DNA from: Desulfovibrio sp. UCD-KL4C
Lineage (GTDB): Bacteria > Desulfobacterota > Desulfovibrionia > Desulfovibrionales > Desulfovibrionaceae
Direction: 5' to 3'
Length of the DNA stretch: 64,000 bases
Assembly: GCF_006210265.1 (NCBI RefSeq)
Contig: NZ_VCNC01000003.1
Coordinates: 372,001 to 436,000 of the forward strand
Position numbers and translations under genes: made by a program. This document shows positions 51,062 to 60,173 of the stretch, piece by piece (the stretch's first letter is position 1; every line of letters starts with the position of its first letter). Under the pieces are notes generated by a model. That model was not told where the DNA came from. It did no database searches and saw only the letters and a list, made by a program, of their open reading frames with translations.

Positions 51062-51940
51062 TTATAATTTGTCAAATGATTCCGCAGCATTATAGCTGCT
51101 TCTAACTAAAGGTGCACAGAACATATGTTTTATGCCCAGTGACTTTCCGTACTTGGCATATTCATCGAAAACTTTGGGTTCAACATATCTCTTTACAGCC
51201 GGATGGTCTGTTGAGGGGCGCATGTATTGTCCGATAGTTACGATGTCGCAGTTAATTTCTGCCAGATCATTAATGACTTTGTAGACCTGTTCATCCGTTT
51301 CACCAAGTCCCACCATCAAGCCTGATTTAGCAGGGATGCCATCGCTTAAATCTTTTACTCTGCGTAGTAATTCCAAGCTCTGTTTGTAATCAGCTTGCGG
51401 TCTGATTTCAGAGTAGAGATCCGGTGAGGTTTCAACATTGTGGTTAATAACATTAGGTCTTGCAGCAATTACGGTTTTGAGTGCTTCTAAATTTCCTTGG
51501 AAATCCGGAATGAGAACTTCGACAGCGCAGTCAGGGTGATCGGTGCGGATGCGAGTGATGGTTTCCGCGTAATGTGCGGCTCCGCCGTCCGGCAAATCGT
51601 CTCTGGTGACAGAGGTGATGACCGTATATTTTAGTTTCAGACGCGAGACAGCTTCGGACACGCGGCGCGGTTCGTCCATGTCGAGTGGATCTATATCACC
51701 GGAAGTGATGTTGCAGAATGCACAGTTGCGGGTGCAGACGAATCCCATAATCAGAAAAGTGGCCACCTTGCGTGAAAAGCAGTCCCATGTGTTGGGGCAT
51801 TTTGCGTTCTGGCAGACTGTGTTCAAATTTAAGTCCGCAAGCAAGCTTGCTGTATCATTGAAAGTTCTGCCAGATGGAAGCTTAACTCTAAGCCACTGTG
51901 GAATCCGTAAATATTCTTCTGAATTCTTCTTTGAAGGCAT
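51062..51940 (-). CDS. lipA: lipoyl synthase
   Basis: 292 residues from ATG 51940 (AAGG nine bases upstream); upstream in-frame starts lie deep in lipB. A radical SAM enzyme that inserts two sulfurs into octanoyl chains. The auxiliary cluster motif CQNAKCPNTWDC and the SAM cluster motif CTRNCAFCNI are both clear. The C-terminal RSSYNA holds the conserved Ser that ligates the auxiliary cluster. Its start overlaps the lipB end by 53 bases. Confidence 0.96.
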   Translation of the reverse strand: MPSKKNSEEYLRIPQWLRVKLPSGRTFNDTASLLADLNLNTVCQNAKCPNTWDCFSRKVATFLIMGFVCTRNCAFCNITSGDIDPLDMDEPRRVSEAVSRLKLKYTVITSVTRDDLPDGGAAHYAETITRIRTDHPDCAVEVLIPDFQGNLEALKTVIAARPNVINHNVETSPDLYSEIRPQADYKQSLELLRRVKDLSDGIPAKSGLMVGLGETDEQVYKVINDLAEINCDIVTIGQYMRPSTDHPAVKRYVEPKVFDEYAKYGKSLGIKHMFCAPLVRSSYNAAESFDKL

Positions 51941-52529
51941 TTTTAACATCCTTGATGTCAATATCCCTGCCAGCTTCAACTGAAAGGGAAGTAGGGTGTG
52001 CGCCATGTAACCCGCAGAGGGTGATGGCTTTGAAAAGTGTCATATCATGTGAAATATTAAATGAAAGTCCGTGGTAGGTTATCCATTTTTTTACGCCGAT
52101 GCCAATTGAGCAGAGTTTGCCTTCGCCGACCCATACACCGGGTTTACCTTCGCATCGTGTGGCTACCACATCAAAACGAGCCGCAGTACGGATAGCAGTT
52201 TCTTCCATGTCATGAAAGAATTTCTTAATGCCTCCGGTTCTTTTTTCAATGCGCATAACGGGGTAGACAACAAGTTGCCCAGGGTAGTGGCAGGTTATGT
52301 TGCCGCCTCGCGAAGTGTGCACAACCTGTGCACCCATTTTATGTAGGGCTTCTTCACTTATCAGCAAATTATCCAGTCCACCTTGTCTGCCGAGAGTCAC
52401 TACAGGAGGATGTTCCAACAGGTATAGAGCGTCTGGAGCAGCAGATTGCATAAGCTGATTCAACCTTTCAAGCTGAATCTTTTCAGCCTCAGCATGCGGA
52501 ATAATTCCAAGATCAATAAAATCCATCAA
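51888..52529 (-). CDS. lipB: octanoyltransferase LipB
   Basis: 213 residues. It moves octanoate from ACP to lipoyl domains. The LipB signature is present: LYLLEHPPVVTLGRQG, RGGNITCHYPGQLVVYPV, and KWITYHGLSFNISHDMTLF with the catalytic Lys. The Cys of TLCGLHGAHPTSL is the acyl-enzyme site. It pairs with lipA for lipoate synthesis, feeding 2-oxoacid dehydrogenase or glycine-cleavage enzymes elsewhere. Confidence 0.95.
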   Translation of the reverse strand: MMDFIDLGIIPHAEAEKIQLERLNQLMQSAAPDALYLLEHPPVVTLGRQGGLDNLLISEEALHKMGAQVVHTSRGGNITCHYPGQLVVYPVMRIEKRTGGIKKFFHDMEETAIRTAARFDVVATRCEGKPGVWVGEGKLCSIGIGVKKWITYHGLSFNISHDMTLFKAITLCGLHGAHPTSLSVEAGRDIDIKDVKNAFKEEFRRIFTDSTVA

Positions 52530-52547
52530 AATTATCCTTAAATATAA

Positions 52548-52579
52548 GAGGAGAAACTTTAATAAAAAAGTTTCTCCTC
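52548..52579 (-). other. perfect 13-bp hairpin immediately upstream of lipB
   Basis: GAGGAGAAACTTT / AAAGTTTCTCCTC around a six-base loop, ending 19 bases before the lipB start on the minus strand. The T-run is weak. It could terminate upstream transcription or regulate lipB translation. Confidence 0.55.
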
Positions 52580-52601
52580 AGTTTAATTTTTAAAATCTTA
52601 T

Positions 52602-52626
52602 ATAACTTATCGTGTTGATAAGTTAT
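52602..52626. other. perfect 10-bp inverted repeat between the Rsm22 gene and lipB
   Basis: ATAACTTATC / GATAAGTTAT around a five-base loop. No gene function is visible; possibly part of a structured intercistronic region or an operator. Confidence 0.4.
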
Positions 52627-52687
52627 CCCGACTATCCCCAAAAAATGCCGATTTATAAAATAACCCGCTAAAAAGTTTTGGGATTCT

Positions 52688-52726
52688 TAAACCCTTTTTC
52701 AAAAGGGGTTAAGCCTCCGGAGGCTT
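52688..52726. repeat. REP-like palindromic element after the Rsm22 gene
   Basis: Two adjacent hairpins: AAACCCTTTTTC / AAAAGGGGTT, then the perfect palindrome AAGCCTCCGGAGGCTT (52711-52726). I recall similar 'GCCTCCGG..., CCCTTTT/AAAAGGG' extragenic repeats from other Desulfovibrio genomes; only one copy is seen in this window. Confidence 0.5.
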
Positions 52727-52734
52727 TCTTGGTC

Positions 52735-53910
52735 TTAATCTTTATTCTGACCTTTGTCTTTATGAACCAAGCGTGTAGGCAGTTCAACAATTTTTGCGCC
52801 TGATTTCATATCCTCAGCCATTTCTTCTGGCCGCGGCATTCCAATAAGTCCGCCGGGGAAAATTGATCTTGCTCCGCCTTTTGCAAGAAGCATGATGAGC
52901 CCTTGCGCCGCACAGGCATACTGACCGAATCCGCCATCATCAATCCTGAAAGAATCAGAAATAGTACGGATGAGCATTTCGCCTTCTCGCGGTTCAGTTA
53001 CCGGAGTTCCGGGCTGGGCTACATAGAGAAAGCTCATGCTGACGTTGTTTTTTTCCAAACGACAGCGGGTAGAAAGTTTCTGTAACCACATTGGGGCATG
53101 CTCGGAATCAAAGTTGAAATGACACCATGATTTACCCTGATCACCGCTGAGAGGACATTCTTCATGGTGTGGGCATGGAGCAAGGATTGAACAGCCGTGT
53201 TCAATAAATTCGTTACGCATGACTGAAAGAACACGTCCTGAACGGCGTATTCCCGGTTCGATAATTAGTATTTTGCCGTTTGGAGCAAGCATTCTGCTGA
53301 GTTGTTGGCAGAATTTTGAAGCCCATACGGGAAGTGGTGTGCGATTTCCAGAAGAGGCTTCGTTGACCATGTTTGCGGTAACAAGAAGATCAGCTTTCTC
53401 GCGAATTTTGGAAGAAGGACCACCTTTGACGTTAACATGGCGCCATTTACTGTTACCAGCTAAAGCTTCGAAAAGTTTTACCCCTTCGCGCATTGGTTTC
53501 GGTGTGCGGTCAACGTTTACAAAGGTAAGCTTCTTTTCACGAAGATCCGGTCTGGCAATCCAGAGAGCCTGTGCCACAGTCAAAGGACCTGCACCTAGAT
53601 CTATAACAACGCCGCCGTCAGGCAGGTTGATTTCAAGCCCTTGAAAAAGGCGTGTCATGCGGTAAAGGTTCCAAGGCAGAAAATAGCGCATGTATGCGTT
53701 AAGACTGCGTGGCTCACTCATATAATCTTTGGGCATGTTGGAACGTTCTTCGGTAAGCATGTTTGAAAGATCCCGAATTGCGTAAGGAAGCTCGGCCTTG
53801 TGCTTAGGGTGCAGCGGAGAAGCAATGTCAAGAATATTTAAGTAGTTTTCCAGCTTCTTGGTCAATTTTTCTTGAGGAAGCGGAAATAGTGAAGTGACTC
53901 TAATAGACAT
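52735..53910 (-). CDS. Rsm22-like small ribosomal subunit methyltransferase family protein
   Basis: 391 residues. Motif I is VVIDLGAGPLTVAQAL, with the FVNVDRT strand-2 end and LVTANMVNEA at motif IV. A cysteine group (APCPHHEECPL...SWCHFNF) is the hallmark of the Rsm22 (mitoribosome) family and holds a proposed Fe-S cluster. It probably methylates or assists assembly of 16S rRNA. It overlaps the RACE-like gene by 11 bases. Confidence 0.87.
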   Translation of the reverse strand: MSIRVTSLFPLPQEKLTKKLENYLNILDIASPLHPKHKAELPYAIRDLSNMLTEERSNMPKDYMSEPRSLNAYMRYFLPWNLYRMTRLFQGLEINLPDGGVVIDLGAGPLTVAQALWIARPDLREKKLTFVNVDRTPKPMREGVKLFEALAGNSKWRHVNVKGGPSSKIREKADLLVTANMVNEASSGNRTPLPVWASKFCQQLSRMLAPNGKILIIEPGIRRSGRVLSVMRNEFIEHGCSILAPCPHHEECPLSGDQGKSWCHFNFDSEHAPMWLQKLSTRCRLEKNNVSMSFLYVAQPGTPVTEPREGEMLIRTISDSFRIDDGGFGQYACAAQGLIMLLAKGGARSIFPGGLIGMPRPEEMAEDMKSGAKIVELPTRLVHKDKGQNKD

Positions 53911-55468
53911 ATTGAAATATCATCCTTTCGAGAAATTTTTGTCCAAAGTCTTCACCGCCTGCTAACTCCAGAACGGAAGTAAGGACGGGGAGAGATGAAG
54001 CAAAATCTCGAGCATTTTTATTATTTGTGAGAATTACAGCTCCTGCAAGGGAGGTGTTGCCTGCGGCGCGGGTTATAGGACCTGTTTCAGCAGGGATAAA
54101 TCCGGTCGTTACAAGATCATTAATATTTACATGCTGACCCATGGCTCCGCCAAGAATTAATGAATTCAGTGACGAAGGTGACAGGCCCGCTTTATCTAAA
54201 AGGGCTGTCATAGCCAAATTAAAAGCAGCTTTTACTTTTAATATTTCTTCTATATCAGAAGCCAGCAGCAAAAGCTCGGTATTTAAGCCCAGATCAAGGG
54301 CCGGAGAACCTTTGTGCTGAGTTATATTGCGAGCTAGTCGCGCGGCAAAGGGGGTGTTTCCTGTTGAAAACTGCCCTTCGCGTGTAAGCACTCCAGATTT
54401 TAGTAAAAGGGAGCAGATAGACAAATATCCGGTACCGGTAATGCCGGGAGCGGTTGTTTTGTCAGGTTCACTTATAAATGAGGGAGAAAGTCCGGCCGGA
54501 GTGAGGGTGAAAGATGAAATCGCGCCGGGCCCGGCAGTTCTTCCGTTGGTCAGTCCTACTCCTTCAAGGGCAGGACCCATCGGGACCGATGAGACAATAT
54601 ATTCATCCTGTGAAAGGCAGAGAACAAATTCTCCGTTGGTTCCAAGATCCGCGAAAAGATATGGCGGCTCAGGAATATTCGTTGAAAATTTAAGTGCAAC
54701 AAGTCCGGCAGTGATATCAGCCCCTACAAACGGAGCAAGGTGATTGGGAACGTAAGTATCAGGAAGATTTTTGCCAAGGCTGGTAATTTCTCCGCCACCG
54801 CTTGGAAGAGAGTACGGAGCGCTACTTAAACCTTCAATATTCTCCTGAGCAAGAATAGACATCATAGAAGGGTTTCCAGCAATGACCATTTCTTTAACCG
54901 GACCTGTTTGCTCAATAATAGATGTAAGCCGCTTTGTTATCAAATTGGATAAAATTTTACACTGCTTTGGTTTTTGGGCAAAGGCCAGTCTGGACATCAC
55001 TTCGCTGCCCAGCCCTATTTGCGGGTTTAGTTCTTGCCCTGATGAAATTATCTCACCGTTTACCGTAAAGGCCCATTGCATTCCTGTGGTCCCAAGGTCA
55101 ACGGCAAGGCAGAGATTCTCCGGAAGGTTGCTGGCAAACTTTCCTATGATATTACCGGATATTTTCGGAACAACCCGTTCCGGTTCTGGAAGATAAACTG
55201 TTGCGGAACATGCTTTATGAAGGCATGAAAGTCTCCATCCTGATTCTATTTCTGTTGCGGAAAATTTTTTAAGATCTTCTTTGAGCGGAGTCGGAGCATT
55301 TGATTCAAACTGAACTTTGCAAAGACCGCACCTGCCCATTCCTGAACAGAGAGGTACTCCGGTGAAGGCTCCATTCAGAAATAAAAGTTGAGCAAGGTTA
55401 AGCTCACTTGAGGGTGTGAGTTCAAGGACGGTTCCGTCATGAACTTTGATAGTTAGAATATTTTGCAT
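53900..55468 (-). CDS. ferredoxin-ASKHA (DUF4445) protein, RACE-like activator
   Basis: 522 residues. Residues 1-95 are a [2Fe-2S] ferredoxin domain with C41, C47, C50 and C82 (CSGMGRCGLC, then LSCLHKAC). An ASKHA-like ATPase domain starts with LAVDLGTTGMQW (from about 121) and LFADLGTNGEFVL. This is the architecture of proteins that reductively activate corrinoid methyltransferases (RACo, RamA-like). No corrinoid methyltransferase is adjacent, though CbiK downstream makes corrinoid or siroheme precursors. The target is unknown. Confidence 0.87.
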   Translation of the reverse strand: MQNILTIKVHDGTVLELTPSSELNLAQLLFLNGAFTGVPLCSGMGRCGLCKVQFESNAPTPLKEDLKKFSATEIESGWRLSCLHKACSATVYLPEPERVVPKISGNIIGKFASNLPENLCLAVDLGTTGMQWAFTVNGEIISSGQELNPQIGLGSEVMSRLAFAQKPKQCKILSNLITKRLTSIIEQTGPVKEMVIAGNPSMMSILAQENIEGLSSAPYSLPSGGGEITSLGKNLPDTYVPNHLAPFVGADITAGLVALKFSTNIPEPPYLFADLGTNGEFVLCLSQDEYIVSSVPMGPALEGVGLTNGRTAGPGAISSFTLTPAGLSPSFISEPDKTTAPGITGTGYLSICSLLLKSGVLTREGQFSTGNTPFAARLARNITQHKGSPALDLGLNTELLLLASDIEEILKVKAAFNLAMTALLDKAGLSPSSLNSLILGGAMGQHVNINDLVTTGFIPAETGPITRAAGNTSLAGAVILTNNKNARDFASSLPVLTSVLELAGGEDFGQKFLERMIFQYVY

Positions 55469-55584
55469 TGCAATAGTTTTTTAGGAAAAGGTTATCCGTT
55501 CCCGCACAACATATATGCGGGGCACATCTTTAGCAAGAGCGGGGGGAGTGTCTGTATAGGATGAACTTTGAGCAGGGCGTGAGT

Positions 55585-56376
55585 CTAATCGTCCAGTTCT
55601 TTAATGGCTACACGTAGGTTTTCCATCCAACGATCTGCAAAAATTCCGAATTCGCCTATTCCTTTAATCTCCGGAACAGGTTCTATCCCACTGGATGAAA
55701 CTATATTTTTCCATGAATCGTCAGCTTCTCCTGCCATATCTTTTTGAACATGATTTCCTGCGCCAAAGAGTAAAGGCAGAAGAAAAGCTCTTTTCAATCC
55801 AGCTTTTTTTATTTTTCCGGATATTTCTACGATGTCGGTTGGTGAACTGACTGCTCCTAAAAAGGCGTGCTTATCTTTGCCCTCAAGTACAAGTTTAAAT
55901 TTGTGGTAAAAAATGTTGCCGGAATGTTTGGACCCGTGAGCAACAAGAATCAGCGCATCCTTTTCTGGATCGCGGTCTTGCAGAAGAGATAAAATTAATT
56001 CAGAAACTTCTTCTACATCTTTATCATCGCTAAGCAGAGGCTGACCGAATACTGCTTTTTGGAAAGGGGTTTCACCTTTTTTAATTTTATTAAGTATGCG
56101 AGTAATATGATGAAATTCAATGCCAGGAATAACGTGAAGAGATTGAATTACCACATGAGTAATCCCTTCTTCGTGCATAGATTTGAGTGTCTCGCCTACT
56201 GACGGAAGGTATTGCCCCTGTTTATTCATCATTTTGCGAATATGATTTGATGTAAAAGCTGTTCTAATAAGGAGGTCAGGATATTCAGCCTGAGTTAATC
56301 TGAGTATGTTACCAAGAGCAGTGTTTGCGGCGCGGTTATTCGATCCGTGCGCAGCGAGAAGAATGGCTTTTTTCAT
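55585..56376 (-). CDS. cbiK: sirohydrochlorin cobaltochelatase CbiK
   Basis: 263 residues from ATG 56376 (AGGA upstream); the frame extends to 56460 but a signal peptide is not evident there. It inserts Co2+ (or Fe2+) into sirohydrochlorin for B12 or siroheme. The AHGSNNRAANTAL motif and HGSKHSGN / GAGNHVQKDM hold the metal-binding histidines of the CbiK/CbiX chelatase fold. Absence of a signal peptide suggests the cytoplasmic form; Desulfovibrio also has a periplasmic CbiK. Siroheme is needed for dissimilatory sulfite reductase. Confidence 0.92.
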   Translation of the reverse strand: MKKAILLAAHGSNNRAANTALGNILRLTQAEYPDLLIRTAFTSNHIRKMMNKQGQYLPSVGETLKSMHEEGITHVVIQSLHVIPGIEFHHITRILNKIKKGETPFQKAVFGQPLLSDDKDVEEVSELILSLLQDRDPEKDALILVAHGSKHSGNIFYHKFKLVLEGKDKHAFLGAVSSPTDIVEISGKIKKAGLKRAFLLPLLFGAGNHVQKDMAGEADDSWKNIVSSSGIEPVPEIKGIGEFGIFADRWMENLRVAIKELDD

Positions 56377-56522
56377 GAAATAATATCCTATGAAAGTTGG
56401 TCTGTATTTATAGCGTTTTGTGTGAACAGAAGTGTATAGCAGACAAATATCATAGCGCAAAGTCTTTTGAATGTGTCTAAAAAATTAGGATTTGATATTA
56501 TTTGCATGGATAATGGTATTAT

Positions 56523-58256
56523 TTATTGAGTTTCTTTAATACCAAGTTGTTTTGTAATAAGAACTTCTGTGTCCACAACCAACGCATCATTTTCACCCAT
56601 CATTCCAAAGCCGAGAATCGGCAGATGGTAAATATTATTTATAGGTAAAGTGAAACCGGTGACAACAGCTTTTTGTTGCCGTAGAACATCGTCGACAAGA
56701 ATTGCGGCACTGTACTGTCCCATTTTTATCAAAATTACCTTTGAAAGTTGCCCTTCAGGTGGCTGCGGAAAATCTAAAACTGTATGCATGCGGATAAGAG
56801 GGTGGACTTTTCCTCTTATAGACACGGTCTCGCGTCCATCCGGTAGTGTTGTGAATTCCTTAGTCTCAGGTTCATATACTTCAAGAACCTCTCTACTTGG
56901 GAATATGAAGGTTTCATTTCCGACTAGGGTTATAAGTGCGTCGACAATGCCTTCATTAACTGAACGACTAAGCGGAATGGCAATCGTAAATGTAGAGCCG
57001 TGTCCAAGCTCGCTTTTGATTGAAACTTTACCGTCCAGCGTATTGTGGATGGAGCTGACGACCGCATCCATTCCTACTCCGCGGCCTGAAATGTTTGTTA
57101 CAGCTTCAGCTGTGGAAAATCCTGATTGTAGAATAAACTCAAAAATTTCTTCTTGCGTATAATTTTTTTCAGGATCGGCAAGGCCGCGTTCTAGGGCTTT
57201 TTGAAGTAGAATTTCAGAGTCCAGTCCTTTTCCGTCGTCAATAATTTCAATGTATGCGAATTCACCTTTTCTGCTTGCGCTAAGCGTAACTGAACCGTCT
57301 TTCTGCTTGCCGCACATTTCGCGATCTTCAGGGGACTCTATTCCATGGTCGAGAGCATTTCTAAGTAAATGAACAAGCGGTTCATTTAGGCATTCGACAA
57401 TGGTTTTATCAAGGGCCAGATCTTCGCCGAGAATCGTAAATTTGATTCGCTTATTGAGTTTTTGTGAAGTGGACTTCACCAGCCTGTGCATGGGCATGAA
57501 AATTTGTTTTAACGGTACAAGTCTTATTTGATCTACTTCGGACTGCAAATTGTGAATAACTTTGTCCAATTCGCTTAGGCTGACAGAAATTTTAGCAATA
57601 CTATCTGTTCCGGTTTGTGCAATAACGGCGTGCGTGACCATTAGTTTGCCGACTAGTTCGATGATAGAATCAAGCTGCTGTGTGGATACTCGAATGGAAG
57701 AAATAGCTTGTGATTTATCTTTTTTAACAGGCGAATCTGGAGTTGTTTTTTCTGATATATCTTCAGTTTTTAAGGTAGACGCGGCTGTAGCATGTTCTGA
57801 CTGATCTTTATCCGCAGGTACATTTGTATCTGTTTCAGTAGTAACTTCAAGTTTATTTTCAATCGTTTTTTCTAGGCTTGGCTCTGTTGGAACTGGGATG
57901 TTAGAGGGATCAGTTTCCAGTTCAATGTTTTCCTGAATTATTTCCGACAATTCTTCAACGGGTTCACTTTTAACACAATCAACAGGGGCAGCACCTTTAT
58001 CTAATAATCCGGCAATGCAGTAAAAGAATTTTTTCTGAGCTTCGGTAATCTCCAGTAGAGTTGTAATCAGGTCCGGCGTTATGGGGGTAATGCCATCTGA
58101 AAGCATATCAAGCAGAGCTATGACCTGCGCAGAAGGCATTTTCACATGCTCAAGCCCAAGAGATTTCATGACATTGTTTATGTCACCTGTCCCTTGCTCT
58201 AAATCTATGATTGTTTTCTGTATATCTTCAATACAGCTTGCAATACTGTCTTTCAT
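56523..58256 (-). CDS. CheA-type histidine kinase without its own HPt domain
   Basis: 577 residues. The N-terminal 90 residues are helical and lack the phosphorylatable histidine motif. An acidic, low-complexity linker follows (about 90-185). Residues 188-250 are the dimerisation domain (RVSTQQLDSIIELVGKLMVTHAVI). The ATPase domain shows the N box HLLRNALDHGIE (296-307), DDGKGLD and GRGVGMD (391-397). The C-terminal CheW-like coupling domain runs to the end. The missing HPt is encoded by the next gene upstream, so this is a split CheA. It is in an operon with an HPt/STAS-like protein and a receiver. Confidence 0.92.
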   Translation of the reverse strand: MKDSIASCIEDIQKTIIDLEQGTGDINNVMKSLGLEHVKMPSAQVIALLDMLSDGITPITPDLITTLLEITEAQKKFFYCIAGLLDKGAAPVDCVKSEPVEELSEIIQENIELETDPSNIPVPTEPSLEKTIENKLEVTTETDTNVPADKDQSEHATAASTLKTEDISEKTTPDSPVKKDKSQAISSIRVSTQQLDSIIELVGKLMVTHAVIAQTGTDSIAKISVSLSELDKVIHNLQSEVDQIRLVPLKQIFMPMHRLVKSTSQKLNKRIKFTILGEDLALDKTIVECLNEPLVHLLRNALDHGIESPEDREMCGKQKDGSVTLSASRKGEFAYIEIIDDGKGLDSEILLQKALERGLADPEKNYTQEEIFEFILQSGFSTAEAVTNISGRGVGMDAVVSSIHNTLDGKVSIKSELGHGSTFTIAIPLSRSVNEGIVDALITLVGNETFIFPSREVLEVYEPETKEFTTLPDGRETVSIRGKVHPLIRMHTVLDFPQPPEGQLSKVILIKMGQYSAAILVDDVLRQQKAVVTGFTLPINNIYHLPILGFGMMGENDALVVDTEVLITKQLGIKETQ

Positions 58257-59005
58257 TATCCGTTTGCTCCGGAGATAGTTTCCGTAAGGAATGTTTCCCG
58301 GTTGTCATATTCAGTGATATATCTGGAAAATCCCCAAGAATAAAATGTTGATGAGCATAAATTATTCATTCCGGTAACACTGATTTCAAGTCTGTCTGAA
58401 AAAGATGCAATAAGTTCAAAAAGAGATGATCCTACAGATAGAGTATTAGTAAAATCAAATAATACTCTGCTGTTGTCGATTATATCATGCAGACTTTGTC
58501 TAACCGTTTCACGTTGTTCGGAAAGATACAACCTATTAACAGATATGGTAATAATTTTATTATCATCAATGGATTCAATTTCTATGGGAGAAAGACCGTT
58601 GTCGGTTGGGCCTAGAACAGCTTTGCCTTCACCTAAAAGCCTTTCTTCGATCTCTGCTGTAAAATCTGTATCGTAAGTTCCGGTATTTCTGAGTTGTTCA
58701 ATAAGAATAAATATGGAGTTCACGGATTCAATAGCAAGGGCTATTTGAGGTAAGTTCCTTCCTATTTCTCCTGACTGCATTTTTTTTAGAAAGCTTTCAA
58801 CTTTATGAGTAAAGGTAGAGGCCGGTTCAAAGCCGGACATAAATCCTGTAACACCTTTTATTGTGTGAAGAGGACGAGAAAGTATTTCTATGCCTTCTTC
58901 AATCTGCTGCTCATCAAGAAGGTCGATACCCTCAAGAACTTGAGGATAGTATTTATCATTAACTTCAGAAAAGAATTCTTCAATTAAAGAATCGTCTTCA
59001 CTCAT
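58256..59005 (-). CDS. HPt domain protein with a STAS-like C-terminus
   Basis: 249 residues. The N-terminal HPt domain has RPLHTIKGVTGFMSGF with the phosphorylatable H47, the signature of CheA P1. The C-terminal half (ITISVNRLYLSEQRETVRQSLHDII, LFDFTNTLSVGSSLFELIASFSD) resembles a STAS domain, which usually acts as an anti-anti-sigma or switch. It probably accepts phosphate from the kinase gene that starts at its last base and passes it to the receiver. The STAS reading is weaker than the HPt. Confidence 0.85.
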   Translation of the reverse strand: MSEDDSLIEEFFSEVNDKYYPQVLEGIDLLDEQQIEEGIEILSRPLHTIKGVTGFMSGFEPASTFTHKVESFLKKMQSGEIGRNLPQIALAIESVNSIFILIEQLRNTGTYDTDFTAEIEERLLGEGKAVLGPTDNGLSPIEIESIDDNKIITISVNRLYLSEQRETVRQSLHDIIDNSRVLFDFTNTLSVGSSLFELIASFSDRLEISVTGMNNLCSSTFYSWGFSRYITEYDNRETFLTETISGANG

Positions 59006-59028
59006 TACCGGCTCCGTTTAAATCTATT

Positions 59029-59430
59029 TTATTTATGCAGCAAACCTAATTTTTCAAGTTCTTCAAAAAGTTTTTCTTTTAAAACCGGTTTTACAAGAAA
59101 AGCCGAAGCTTCAACATCATGAAATGAACGGATGACTGTTTTAGGGTCATTAAGTGCTGTTGTCATGAAAACTTTTGCACACTTTTTGTTTGGAATTGAG
59201 TTCATTTTTTCAAAATCTCGAATTGCTTCAAGAGATGATAGCCCATCCATTTCAGGCATCATTATATCCATGCATACCAGTGTGTAAGGCTTTCCTTCGT
59301 CAAAGGCAATTTTATATGCCTCAAAAGCTTCTTTTCCATTTACTACAATATCTACTTCAAAGAGGGGGGATATAAAAGTGGAGATAAGCTTTCTGCTCAC
59401 AAATTCATCTTCTGCTATAAGAGCTCGCAT
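59029..59430 (-). CDS. CheY-like single-domain response regulator
   Basis: 133 residues. AEDE provides the Mg-binding acids (E7, D8, E9), CMDIMMPEMDG the phospho-acceptor D55, MTTA the switch Thr, and VKP the conserved K114. There is no output domain. It heads the receiver-HPt-kinase operon (23-base gap to the HPt gene), so it is the likely phosphate output. GGAGG precedes the ATG. Confidence 0.93.
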   Translation of the reverse strand: MRALIAEDEFVSRKLISTFISPLFEVDIVVNGKEAFEAYKIAFDEGKPYTLVCMDIMMPEMDGLSSLEAIRDFEKMNSIPNKKCAKVFMTTALNDPKTVIRSFHDVEASAFLVKPVLKEKLFEELEKLGLLHK

Positions 59431-59582
59431 TCATGCCTCCGTTGGTGATAAGTCTCAATTGATATTCTCATAACACGTTTTTTAAATCAATATAATGTCA
59501 ATTAATATTACTCAGCTATAGTTCATATTGCCTTTTCAGGCTTTTCTTGCAAACCTTTGAAAGGTTGAGTACCTAAAACTCC

Positions 59583-60173
59583 ATGGAAAAAAAGAGAACA
59601 CCCCAAAGAGAAGCAAGAATTAGGCAAGTTCTGGAAAAACGCCAGAAAGATCTTACACTTATTGTTGATAATGTGTGGGATCCTCATAATGTTTCAGCTA
59701 TTTTGCGTAGTTGTGACGCTTTCGGTATTTACGGCATCCATTTATACTATACTGACTCAGAGTGGCCTGATTTCGACAACAAATCTTCTGCTTCCGGTAA
59801 AAAATGGGTTGAGCGCACTATGCACTCAGATGCAGCTGAGATGGTCGGATCGCTCCGCAATCAGGGATATCAGGTTTTAAGAACCGGTTTTTCAGAAAAA
59901 GCACGACCTCTCATGGATTTTGACTTAAGCAAACCTTCGGCTGTTATTCTCAGCAATGAACATAGCGGAACTGCTCCTGAACTGTTACAGCTTGTTCCTG
60001 ATGAAGTCTATATTCCTATGCAGGGGATGATACAAAGTTTTAATGTGTCCGTTGCCGCCGGGCTCATTTTGTATCATGGCTTTACGCAGCGATACGCCAA
60101 AGGAATGTATGACACGCCGTCTTTCTCGCAGGAAGAAATGGATGTGATTGTAGAGGACTGGCTGTCCCGCTAA
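59583..60173 (+). CDS. TrmH-like RNA 2'-O-methyltransferase (SpoU family)
   Basis: 196 residues. The SPOUT trefoil signature is visible: VDNVWDPHNVSAILRSCDAFG (motif 1), AVILSNEHSGTAPELL (motif 2) and YIPMQGMIQSFNVSVAAGLILY (motif 3). It closely resembles tRNA Gm18 methyltransferase TrmH in length and in the basic N-terminus. Its end overlaps the convergent GT2 gene by four bases. Confidence 0.88.
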   Translation: MEKKRTPQREARIRQVLEKRQKDLTLIVDNVWDPHNVSAILRSCDAFGIYGIHLYYTDSEWPDFDNKSSASGKKWVERTMHSDAAEMVGSLRNQGYQVLRTGFSEKARPLMDFDLSKPSAVILSNEHSGTAPELLQLVPDEVYIPMQGMIQSFNVSVAAGLILYHGFTQRYAKGMYDTPSFSQEEMDVIVEDWLSR

